Shown here: piece after piece, positions 1-7,374 of the stretch | Layout of the letters: the number at the start of each line of letters is the position of its first letter | How positions within the stretch are numbered: the stretch's first letter is position 1 | Source: Paenibacillus lycopersici | GTDB lineage: Bacteria > Bacillota > Bacilli > Paenibacillales > Paenibacillaceae | NCBI RefSeq assembly: GCF_010119935.1 | Contig: NZ_CP048209.1 | Coordinates: 2,359,001 to 2,423,000 of the forward strand | Direction of reading: 5' to 3' | DNA: 64,000 bases | The notes under the pieces: model-generated | Database searches by the model: none | What the model saw: only the letters and a program-made list of their open reading frames with translations | What the model was told of the DNA's origin: nothing | Made by a program: the position numbers and the translations under genes

Positions 1-57
1 GCCTCCCGGACGGGCGGCCGATTTCGTTGCGCGCAGTGGCGAATGCTCGCGAGTCGG

Positions 58-1056
58 TTAGTCGGCACGCAGCTTCCGCAGGCGCGGATGATAACAGACC
101 GGCAGCGCCAATAGCGAGCAGATGACGTTGAACAGCGTCTGCGCGTGCGCGATTTGCCCGGCCGGAGAGGCCGTCAGCCAAGCGGCCGCCGCGCCGAGCG
201 CCGGGGTGAACGGCATGAACAGGGCGGCGCCGCCGACGTTGAGCAGCACATGCGACCAGGCGACGAACCGGCCGGAGCGGGTGCCGCCGACCGCGGCGAT
301 GACGGCGGTGACGCATGTGCCGACGTTCGCGCCGAGCACGATGGCGATGCCGACTTCGACCGGCATGGCGCCGGATTCCGCGAGCCCCATGACGATGCCG
401 ATGACGGCCGCGCTGCTGTGAACGACGGCCGTCAGCACGATGCCGGCGGCCAGTCCCCAGAAGACGCTGTCGTCGGCGCGCTCTAGGTAGGCATGGAAGA
501 ACGGCATCGACCGGACCGTGTCCGCGATCGATTGCATCATGCCGATGCCGACGAGCAGCAGGGCGAAGCCGGCAGTCACGACGGAGACCGTCCGCAGCGG
601 GGCAAGCAGCCGGCTGTCTTGGATCGTGAAGGAATCGCGGCTCCGGCCGCTGCGGCGGCCGAGACCCATTTCGCCGAAGAGCGCCGTCAGCAGCCAGAGC
701 GCGCAGGCGCAGCCAAGCAAGGGCAGGCCGTAGCGGTTCAAGTTCAGCCCGATGAGCTCCGTCGTCAGGCAGGTGCCGATATTGGTGCCGAGCACGATGC
801 CGAGCGTCCGCGGAAACGTGAGCAGGCCGGCGTTCACCATTCCGATCGACATGACCGTAACGGCTGTGCTGCTCTGCAGGACGGCCGTTGCTGCGGTTCC
901 GACCGCAAGGCCGTGCAGCGGCGTGGCCGTGAATTTCTCCAGGATGCGGTGGAGGCTGCGGCCGACGGTGCGCTGCAGCGCATGCTCCATCGTGCGCATG
1001 CCGGATAGGAAGAGCGTGAAGCCGCCTAGCAGCGGCAAAGCAATGGCGAACAGCAT
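58..1056 (-). CDS. Na/Pi cotransporter-like family membrane protein
   Basis: Polytopic membrane protein of about 332 residues. It carries two homologous blocks typical of the Na/Pi-cotransporter (PNaS) family: an LQSSTAVTVMSIGMV stretch and a VHSSAAVIGIVMGLA stretch, each followed by a GTNIGTC or GANVGTC motif. Family members move phosphate with sodium, but many bacterial versions are uncharacterised. The C-terminal PhoU-like domain of longer members is absent, so this is the short form. I chose the ATG at 1056 because an AAGGAG lies 11 bases upstream and the protein then begins directly in the first membrane segment; the reading frame stays open further upstream. It is divergent from the methyltransferase gene at 1243. 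Substrate is inferred from family only. Confidence 0.85.
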   Translation of the reverse strand: MLFAIALPLLGGFTLFLSGMRTMEHALQRTVGRSLHRILEKFTATPLHGLAVGTAATAVLQSSTAVTVMSIGMVNAGLLTFPRTLGIVLGTNIGTCLTTELIGLNLNRYGLPLLGCACALWLLTALFGEMGLGRRSGRSRDSFTIQDSRLLAPLRTVSVVTAGFALLLVGIGMMQSIADTVRSMPFFHAYLERADDSVFWGLAAGIVLTAVVHSSAAVIGIVMGLAESGAMPVEVGIAIVLGANVGTCVTAVIAAVGGTRSGRFVAWSHVLLNVGGAALFMPFTPALGAAAAWLTASPAGQIAHAQTLFNVICSLLALPVCYHPRLRKLRAD

Positions 1057-1242
1057 AAGGACAAGGTCTCCTTTACATACGGGAATACGGAAGCGGGAAA
1101 CGCGGGAATACCGCAACGCGGCTGGACGGGATTAAGGCTGTGCTTGCAGGTGCGGGAATTCGGTTATACAGGTATCGATACATATGCGGCCGCCAGGACA
1201 GGCATGACAAGCATTTTGGCGGCATGAAGGGCGGAGTTAGGA

Positions 1243-2667
1243 ATGGAACGCGCAAGAGCGGTATTGAAGAAGGAACGGAAGAAACGGACGGAGTCCGGCC
1301 ATCCGTGGATTTTCGCCGGCGAAATCGAGCGGATGGAAGGCCAAGCGGTTCCGGGCGGGCTGATCGACGTCGTCAATCATCAAGGGCGGTATTTGGCGAC
1401 CGGCTATTGGAATCCGGCGTCGCAGATTACGATTCGCGTCGTGTCCCATAAGCCCGTAGAGGCGATGGACGAAGCGTTCTTCGCCGAGCGGCTGCGGCTG
1501 TGCAAGAGTCACCGCGCCCGTTTCGTGAACGGCAAGGATTGCCGGCTCGTGTACGGGGAAGCGGATTTTCTGCCGGGACTCATCGTCGACCGGTTCGGCG
1601 AAGTGCTCGTCGTGCAGCTGCTGACGCTCGGCATGGAAGTCCACCGCGAGGCGCTCGTGGCGGCGCTCGCCGCGGTGTTCGAGCCGAAGGGCATCTACGA
1701 GCGGAGCGACGTATCGGTGCGCGCGCTGGAAGGGCTGGAGGAGCAGACGGGCGTGCTGTACGGCGAATGCCCGCGCATCGTGGAAATCGTGGAGAACGGC
1801 CTGAGGCTGGAGGTCGACATCGTCGAAGGCCAGAAGACCGGCTATTTCTTCGACCAGCGCGAGAACCGCGCCTCGATCGCCCCGCTCATGACCGGCTGGG
1901 GAGCGCGCAGCGGCATCCGGCTCGTCGAGCTTCAGGACGGCGACAACGCGGCGGAAGCCGACGATACCGGGGCGATCGCCGATATGAAGGAGCCGGCGCG
2001 CGTGCCGGTCAACGCCAACGGAAAAGTCGTGACGTTCCCGTACTGGGACGGCGCGACTGTGCTGGAATGCTTCGCGCATACGGGCAGCTTCACGCTGCAT
2101 GCGTGCAAATACGGCGCGAAGAAGGTAACGTGCCTGGACGTATCCGCCCATGCCGTCGAGACGGCGCGGCGCAACGTCGAACGGAACGGCTTCGCGGATC
2201 GCGTCGAGTTCGTCGTCGCCGATGCGTTCGAGTACTTGCGTTCGCAGGCGAAAGGCATCGAAGAACGGATGGAGCGCGGCAATGCGGCGAATGCCAAGGG
2301 CGCGAAGACCGACACGTCGAAGCCGCTCAGCGGTGCGGAAGGCCGCAAATGGGACGTCGTCATTCTCGATCCGCCGGCGTTCACGAAATCGAAGCATGCG
2401 ATCGAAGGCGCGGTAAGAGGCTACAAGGACATCAACCTGCACGGCATGAAGCTGGTGAATGAGGGCGGCTATCTCGTCACGGCCAGCTGCTCGTACCATA
2501 TGCGTCCGGAGCTGTTCCTGGAGACGATTCAGGCGGCGGCCGTCGATGCCGGCAAGACGCTGCGGCTCATCGAATGGCGCGCGGCCGGCAAGGATCATCC
2601 GCAGATTCTCGGCGTGAACGAGGGGCATTACTTGAAATTCGGCATTTTCGAAGTACGCAGCCGGTAA
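1243..2667 (+). CDS. class I SAM-dependent rRNA methyltransferase, RlmI/YwbD type
   Basis: Predicted 474-residue cytosine-C5 rRNA methyltransferase. An N-terminal PUA-like RNA-binding part (about residues 1-80, with SGHPWIFAGEI) is followed by the EEQTGVLYGE and GQKTGYFFDQREN blocks. Next come a Rossmann SAM site (LECFAHTGSFTLHA) and the catalytic-site motif LDPPAFTKSK, then TASCSYHM near the end. The family is usually about 390-400 residues. The extra length sits in two inserts: one of about 55 residues before the SAM motif and one of about 30 residues before LDPPAF. The specific target base (23S rRNA C1962 in E. coli RlmI) is assigned by family resemblance. A hairpin terminator follows at 2738. 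Confidence 0.88.
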   Translation: MERARAVLKKERKKRTESGHPWIFAGEIERMEGQAVPGGLIDVVNHQGRYLATGYWNPASQITIRVVSHKPVEAMDEAFFAERLRLCKSHRARFVNGKDCRLVYGEADFLPGLIVDRFGEVLVVQLLTLGMEVHREALVAALAAVFEPKGIYERSDVSVRALEGLEEQTGVLYGECPRIVEIVENGLRLEVDIVEGQKTGYFFDQRENRASIAPLMTGWGARSGIRLVELQDGDNAAEADDTGAIADMKEPARVPVNANGKVVTFPYWDGATVLECFAHTGSFTLHACKYGAKKVTCLDVSAHAVETARRNVERNGFADRVEFVVADAFEYLRSQAKGIEERMERGNAANAKGAKTDTSKPLSGAEGRKWDVVILDPPAFTKSKHAIEGAVRGYKDINLHGMKLVNEGGYLVTASCSYHMRPELFLETIQAAAVDAGKTLRLIEWRAAGKDHPQILGVNEGHYLKFGIFEVRSR

Positions 2668-2737
2668 TCGGCCGCTCTCTCTCGATTCGGTACAGGCGAT
2701 TCGATACAATCGTTGCTAGACGTTCGATACCATGCAA

Positions 2738-2782
2738 AAGAGCCTTCCCGTCGCGCTAACGGCTGCGATCGGGAGGGCTCTT
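2738..2782. terminator. bidirectional intrinsic terminator between converging genes
   Basis: A 13-bp stem pairs 2738-2750 (AAGAGCCTTCCCG) with 2770-2782 (CGGGAGGGCTCTT), with one G-U pair. It lies between the converging methyltransferase and CD3324-family genes. A-rich and T-rich flanks are weak, so termination is likely but not certain. Confidence 0.7.
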
Positions 2783-2826
2783 CGTTATAGGATCTATTCG
2801 TCCGCTGCAATCCGGACGCCATCGGT

Positions 2827-3174
2827 TCAAGGCTTGCCTGCCTGGATCGCTTCGTACGCGGCCGGTTTGTCGATCGCGTCCCGCTCGGATAGGGAGAACG
2901 CCGCCGCGGTGCGAAGCTTAAGAATGATTTTGCGAATGCTTTCGCCGGACAAGTGATACTGCCGCTCGAGCTCCTGCACGGTGCTTCCGCCGGCATGGCG
3001 GCGGTAGATCTCCGCGTTGCGCCGCTGTATCATGACGCGCGAACCGCTTTTCTCGCCCCATGCGGCGCGCTCGCTTTGCTGCTTCGGGATGTACAGCAGT
3101 TCGCCTTGAATGTAATGTTGCAGCTCCTCCAGCAATCTAGGGGGAAGCACATCTTTTCCATTTTTGTAGTTCAA
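2827..3174 (-). CDS. CD3324 family protein, Mor-like helix-turn-helix
   Basis: 115-residue protein resembling the CD3324 family, small Firmicute proteins related to the C-terminal DNA-binding part of the Mu Mor activator. The N-terminus has LPPRLLEELQHYIQGELLYIP. A helix-turn-helix can be read in the second half (RNAEIYRRHAGGSTVQELE, then RQYHLSGESIRKIILKLR). It starts with TTG at 3174, seven bases after TAAGGAGG. It has its own promoter at about 3302-3330 and a 17-codon upstream reading frame (3186-3239) whose stop overlaps this SD. DNA binding is inferred; the regulon is unknown. Confidence 0.8.
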   Translation of the reverse strand: MNYKNGKDVLPPRLLEELQHYIQGELLYIPKQQSERAAWGEKSGSRVMIQRRNAEIYRRHAGGSTVQELERQYHLSGESIRKIILKLRTAAAFSLSERDAIDKPAAYEAIQAGKP

Positions 3175-3185
3175 CGTAAACCTCC

Positions 3186-3239
3186 TTAGTCGTTTCGGCC
3201 ATTGCGTCGCCCTCGGAATTCAATCTGTTCACGTTTCAT
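3186..3239 (-). other. possible 17-codon upstream ORF / leader peptide
   Basis: ATG at 3239 opens 17 codons (MKREQIEFRGRRNGRND), and its TAA (3186-3188) forms the first bases of the TAAGGAGG that serves the downstream CD3324-family gene. A GGGGTGA lies only two bases before the ATG, which is tight for initiation. It could couple translation of the two frames, or be chance. Confidence 0.25.
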
Positions 3240-3301
3240 TCACCCCTTTCGTCAAAATGGAAAAAACACGATCAGGCAGCCTCAATCGCGCTTCTCTTAC
3301 C

Positions 3302-3330
3302 AGTATAATGAAAACGGTTTAATCCGTCAT
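3302..3330 (-). promoter_or_regulatory. sigma-A-type promoter for the CD3324-family gene
   Basis: On the minus strand, ATGACG (3330-3325) and TATACT (3307-3302) are separated by 17 bases, a good vegetative promoter layout. It would place the transcription start near 3295, about 120 bases before the TTG start. Confidence 0.55.
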
Positions 3331-3395
3331 CAGTTTCATGCAAAATGAATCGGCCGCTGTCTCCGATCCCCGGTCAGGCGTTAGCTATCCGTTAT

Positions 3396-3421
3396 TAAAA
3401 AGGGAGGCCGCGAGGCCTCCC
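3396..3421 (-). terminator. intrinsic terminator, minus strand
   Basis: An 8-bp stem, GGGAGGCC (402-409 of the 3-kb block) with GGCCTCCC, closes a GCGA tetraloop. On the minus strand it is followed by five T residues (3401-3397). No annotated minus-strand gene lies immediately upstream except the short candidate transcript. Confidence 0.65.
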
Positions 3422-3494
3422 CCCCATGATGGCGATTTCCGCTGTTAGGCGGAAATCACCTCTGTGTGTTTGATCAACTGGATCATCTCCTTTC
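3396..3494 (-). ncRNA. possible short minus-strand transcript with extended SD and terminator
   Basis: Reading the minus strand from 3494: GAAAGGAGATGATCCAG (3494-3478) is complementary to the 16S rRNA 3' tail at all but one of 17 positions. A TTG follows directly and opens a ten-codon frame (MIKHTEVISA, stop 3447-3445). The stop lies in the loop of a 9-bp hairpin (3434-3457), and a GC-rich terminator follows. An ATG nine bases upstream of the TTG is in the same frame but overlaps the SD. I could not find a convincing promoter. It may be a micro-peptide gene, a leader, or a small RNA. Function is unknown. Confidence 0.35.
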
Positions 3495-3732
3495 GCGAAG
3501 ATTTCGTCGGCCCGACATCTATATTAACGCATACGCGCTTATGCGCCGGCAAGCGAAAGAACGGTTATAGTTATTTTTTGCCGATCCATCCGGAATGGCT
3601 GATAGGACCAGTGCACAATTTACCGCTGCCGGAAACGAACGAATGTTTGCGTTTCGGCGTGAACTAATAGATGGCGTATGGTAGAATGAAAACTAGAATA
3701 TGAGAATCGAACTTACGGGAAGAGGTGGCGAA
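3495..3732. other. intergenic stretch before addB, nothing firm
   Basis: About 240 bases with no supported gene. A plus-strand frame at 3464-3667 lacks an SD and any recognisable family. A TAGAAT at 3691-3696 could be a -10 for addB, but no good -35 accompanies it. Confidence 0.4.
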
Positions 3733-6700
3733 TTGGCGCTCCGCTTTGTAATCGGACGATCGGGGTCCGGCAAGACGCACTGCGTGCTGGACGAGATTCG
3801 CGGGCGTATTCTGGCAGAGCCCGACGGACCGCCCATTATTATACTGGTGCCTGAACAGGCGACCTTTCAAACCGAGTACGCGCTGCTCCATCATCCGGAG
3901 CTGAGCGGCTCCATCCGGGCGCAGGCGCTCAGCTTCCGGCGGCTGTCCTTCCGCATCATGCAGGAAACGGGCGGCACGGCGCTGACGCCGATCAGCGAGA
4001 ACGGCAAGAACATGCTGCTCTACAAGATCGTCTCCCGGCTGAACGGCGAGCTTCAGCTGTTCCAGGGCAGCGAGAGCCAGCACGGATTCATCGAACGGCT
4101 CGGCGAGCTGATGACCGAGTGGAAAAGATACGGCATCGACGCCGAGGCGCTGCAAGGGTTCGGCGAGCATCATCTGTCCGCCGCGCGCAGCACGCTGCTC
4201 GGCCGCAAGCTGGACGATCTGCAGCTGATATCGAGCCGGCTGGAGCAGGAGCTCGCGGGCCTCTACGTCGATGCGGAAGATTACCTCGGCTGGTTGATCC
4301 GGGGAGTCCATGAAGCGCCTTCGATGCAGGATTGCGAGATTTGGGTCGACGGCTTCCACGGCTTCACGCCGACGGAGCTCGAAGCGCTGGGAGCGCTCAT
4401 GAAGCATGCCCGGCACATGACCGTGACCCTATGTCTGGACAAGCCGTACGGCAGCGGAGAAATGCCGCACGAGCTCGATTTGTTCCGGCCGACGGCGGAG
4501 ACGTACATGAAGCTGCGCGAGCTCGCCGTGAACAACGGCATCGAGATCGGGGAGCCGCTGCTGCTGGAAGGCACGCCTTACCGGTTCAAGGACAGCCCGA
4601 TGCTGGCGCATGTGGAACGCCATTACGGCCGCGGCGGCAGGAAGGAGCTGCGGCTGACGGCCGCGGAGCTTGCGGACGGGGCGGTATCGCTTCATGCGGC
4701 TTCAGGGCGCAGGGCGGAAGTGGAAGCCGTGGCGCGCGACATCGTCAAGCGGGTGCGCGACGAAGGGCTCCGTTACCGCGACATGGCCGTAATGGTGCGG
4801 AACGCGCCGGACTACAACGACTATATCAAGGCGGTACTCGCCGATTACGGCATTCCGTTCTTCCTCGACCAGAAGCATGCGGCCTTGCACCATCCGCTCG
4901 TCGAATTCATCCGCTCGGCCTTGGAGATCGCCGTGTACGGCTGGCGGTTCGAGGCGGTTTTCCGCTGCATCAAGACCGAGCTGCTCATTCCGGAGGACGG
5001 CACCCTGACCAGGGAAACGTTCGATTTGCTGGAGAATTACGCGCTGGCGACAGGGATGAACGGGAACAAATGGCTCTCGGCCAGCCAGTGGCGGCCGCTG
5101 GCGCGCGATACGCTGGACGGCGAGCCCGCGCAGGCGGGGGATCGCGAGATGCGCGAATTCGAGGCGGTTATGGCCGCCAGGGAAGCCGTCGTGCCCGTGC
5201 TGAAGAAATTCATCGGCGAGCTGAAGAAGGCGCCGGACGTTCGCGCCATGTGCGAGGCCGTGTACAGGCTGTTGATGAACGTCGACGCGCCCGACCGTTT
5301 GGAGCGGTGGAGCCGCAAGGCGGCGGCCGAAGGCAACGCGCTGCGCGCGCGCGAGCACCGGCAGCTGTGGGACGGCGTCATGGACCTGCTGGACCAGCTG
5401 ACGGAGATGACCGGCACGGAAACGATGACGGTCGAGCTGTTCGCCGGCATGGCGGAGACGGGACTTGAGAGCTTGAAGCTCGCGGCGGTGCCGCCGGCGC
5501 TCGATCAGGTGCTGATCGGCAGCATGGACAGGACGCGTTCCGGCAACATCGGGATTTGTTACTTGCTGGGCGCGAACGACGGCGTCATGCCGCAGCGGAT
5601 GAAGGAAGACGGCGTGCTGACGGAGCAGGAGCGGGAAACGATGGAGAACGGCGGTCTCGTCATGGCGCCGGGCGTCCGCAGGAAGCTGCTCGACGAACGG
5701 TTCATGATCTACAACGCCCTGACGACGCCGAGCCGGCATCTGTGGATCAGCTGGCCGCTGGCGGACGAAGAAGGCAAGAGCCTGCTGCCGTCCGAGGTGA
5801 TCCGGCATGTGAAAGGAATGTTCCCGGGATTGACGGAGGCAAGCGTCGCCGTCGAACCGGTGCCCGGCATGCCGGAAGGCGAGCAGCTGTCGTTCATGGC
5901 GCATCCCGAACGGACGCTGTCGTACTTGATCACGCAGCTGCGGACTTGGCGGCACGGCGCCGCTATCGCCTCGTTCTGGTGGGAGACGTACAACTGGTAT
6001 GCGGTCAGGCCGGCGTGGCAGAACAAGCTGCAGCGGCTGGCGGGCTCGCTGCGCTATACGAACGAAGAACCGGCGCTCTCCCGCGAGACGGCGGACCTGC
6101 TGTACGGCAAGCTGCTGCGCGGCAGCGTGTCGCGGATGGAACGGTTCGTGTCGTGTCCGTTCCAGCATTTCGCCATTCACGGGCTGCGGCTCCGCGAGCG
6201 GATGCAGTACAGGCTGGCCGCGCCGGATATCGGGCAGCTGTTCCATGCCGCGCTGAGCCGGCTGACGGAGACGCTCGGCGACCGGATGGGCGCGTTGACG
6301 GCGGCGGAGCTGCGAGCGCATTGCGCGGCAATCGTGAGCGAGCTTGCGCAGCGCCTGCAATCGCAAATCCTGTTAAGCAGCAGCCGCCATCAATACGTGG
6401 CGCGCAAGCTGACCGACATTATCAGCCAGGCTGCGACGATCTTGAGCGAGCATGCGCGCCGCGCCGCGTTCAAGCCGGTCGGCCTCGAAATCGGCTTCGG
6501 TCCCGAAGGTCCGCTGCCGCCGGTCGCCATACCGCTGTCCGACGGCAAAATGCTGGAAATGGTCGGACGGATCGACCGCGTGGACGCCGCGCAGACGACG
6601 GAAGGCTTGCTGCTGCGGGTCATCGATTACAAGTCGAGCGCCAAGCAGCTGCGGCTGGAGGAAATCGCGTACGGCATGGCGCTGCAAATGCTGACGTACC

Positions 6701-7374
6701 TGGACGTGCTGCTGACGCATGCGCCGGAATGGCTGGGCCAGCCGGCGAAGGCGGCGGGCGCGCTGTATTTCCATGTGCACAATCCGGTGATTACGTCCTC
6801 GAACGGCATGCCGCCCGCGCAAGCGAGGATGGAAATGCTCAAGCGGTTTAAATTGAAGGGGCTCGTCCTCGCCGACGAAGAGACGGTCCGCTTGATGGAC
6901 AATGCTTTGTCGACGGGGTACTCCGATCTGCTGCCGCTCGCGCTGAAGAAAGACGGCAGCTTCTACAGCAATTCCTCCGTCGTATCGGACGAGCAGTGGG
7001 GCAAGCTGCGCAAATCGGTGCGCGGCACGCTGCGCCGGATCGGCGACCGTATCGCGGGAGGGGACGTATCGATCGCCCCGTACCGGCTCGGCGGGAAGAC
7101 GCCCTGCCAGTTCTGCGATTACAAGCCGGTCTGCCAATTCGATCCGCTGATCGAAGGCAACGACTACAACAAATTGCAGAAGACGGGCAAGGACGAAGTG
7201 TGGACGCTGTTCGCCGCCGGCGAAGAAGATGAAGATGCGGCTGACGGGAACGGAGCGAGTGACCGGCAGGGTCAAGCCGGGCTGCAAGAACAGCAAGAAC
7301 GGCAAGAACAGCAAGAACAGCAAGAACAGCAAGAACAGCAAGAACAGCAAGGGAAGGAGGCGAGCGAGCAGTGA
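3733..7374 (+). CDS. addB: helicase-exonuclease AddAB, subunit AddB
   Basis: 1213-residue AddB, partner of AddA in the Firmicute RecBCD equivalent that resects double-strand breaks for RecA. The N-terminus has the Walker A GRSGSGKT (about residues 8-15). The C-terminal PD-(D/E)XK nuclease shows VIDYKSS around D965. Four cysteines at 808, 1125, 1128 and 1134 reproduce the AddB iron-sulphur cluster spacing (FVSCPFQ, then CQFCDYKPVC). I prefer TTG at 3733, just after AGAGGTGG; an ATG at 3700 has no SD. The extreme C-terminus carries a Glu/Gln repeat encoded by a nine-base tandem repeat. Its stop overlaps the addA start, so the two are coupled. Confidence 0.95.
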   Translation: MALRFVIGRSGSGKTHCVLDEIRGRILAEPDGPPIIILVPEQATFQTEYALLHHPELSGSIRAQALSFRRLSFRIMQETGGTALTPISENGKNMLLYKIVSRLNGELQLFQGSESQHGFIERLGELMTEWKRYGIDAEALQGFGEHHLSAARSTLLGRKLDDLQLISSRLEQELAGLYVDAEDYLGWLIRGVHEAPSMQDCEIWVDGFHGFTPTELEALGALMKHARHMTVTLCLDKPYGSGEMPHELDLFRPTAETYMKLRELAVNNGIEIGEPLLLEGTPYRFKDSPMLAHVERHYGRGGRKELRLTAAELADGAVSLHAASGRRAEVEAVARDIVKRVRDEGLRYRDMAVMVRNAPDYNDYIKAVLADYGIPFFLDQKHAALHHPLVEFIRSALEIAVYGWRFEAVFRCIKTELLIPEDGTLTRETFDLLENYALATGMNGNKWLSASQWRPLARDTLDGEPAQAGDREMREFEAVMAAREAVVPVLKKFIGELKKAPDVRAMCEAVYRLLMNVDAPDRLERWSRKAAAEGNALRAREHRQLWDGVMDLLDQLTEMTGTETMTVELFAGMAETGLESLKLAAVPPALDQVLIGSMDRTRSGNIGICYLLGANDGVMPQRMKEDGVLTEQERETMENGGLVMAPGVRRKLLDERFMIYNALTTPSRHLWISWPLADEEGKSLLPSEVIRHVKGMFPGLTEASVAVEPVPGMPEGEQLSFMAHPERTLSYLITQLRTWRHGAAIASFWWETYNWYAVRPAWQNKLQRLAGSLRYTNEEPALSRETADLLYGKLLRGSVSRMERFVSCPFQHFAIHGLRLRERMQYRLAAPDIGQLFHAALSRLTETLGDRMGALTAAELRAHCAAIVSELAQRLQSQILLSSSRHQYVARKLTDIISQAATILSEHARRAAFKPVGLEIGFGPEGPLPPVAIPLSDGKMLEMVGRIDRVDAAQTTEGLLLRVIDYKSSAKQLRLEEIAYGMALQMLTYLDVLLTHAPEWLGQPAKAAGALYFHVHNPVITSSNGMPPAQARMEMLKRFKLKGLVLADEETVRLMDNALSTGYSDLLPLALKKDGSFYSNSSVVSDEQWGKLRKSVRGTLRRIGDRIAGGDVSIAPYRLGGKTPCQFCDYKPVCQFDPLIEGNDYNKLQKTGKDEVWTLFAAGEEDEDAADGNGASDRQGQAGLQEQQERQEQQEQQEQQEQQEQQGKEASEQ
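7285..7347 (+). repeat. nine-base tandem repeat (CAAGAACAG) in the 3' end of addB
   Basis: Seven consecutive copies of CAAGAACAG, one with A-to-G, encode a QEQ-type tail. Because the unit is nine bases, gain or loss of copies keeps the frame. The tract lies just before the addA SD (AAGGAGG at about 7353). Confidence 0.9.

Noticed and set aside
3478..3494. Apparent fragment of the 16S rRNA 3' end on the plus strand
   Set aside because: The match is only 16 of 17 bases and stops at the anti-SD tail. It is explained by a long SD on the opposite strand; no other rRNA sequence is present.
3464..3667. Plus-strand 67-codon frame before addB
   Set aside because: GTG start without SD, no recognisable family, and it crosses the better-supported minus-strand hairpins.
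7285..7347. Phase-variation switch in addB
   Set aside because: The repeat unit is nine bases, so slippage would change length but not switch the frame off.
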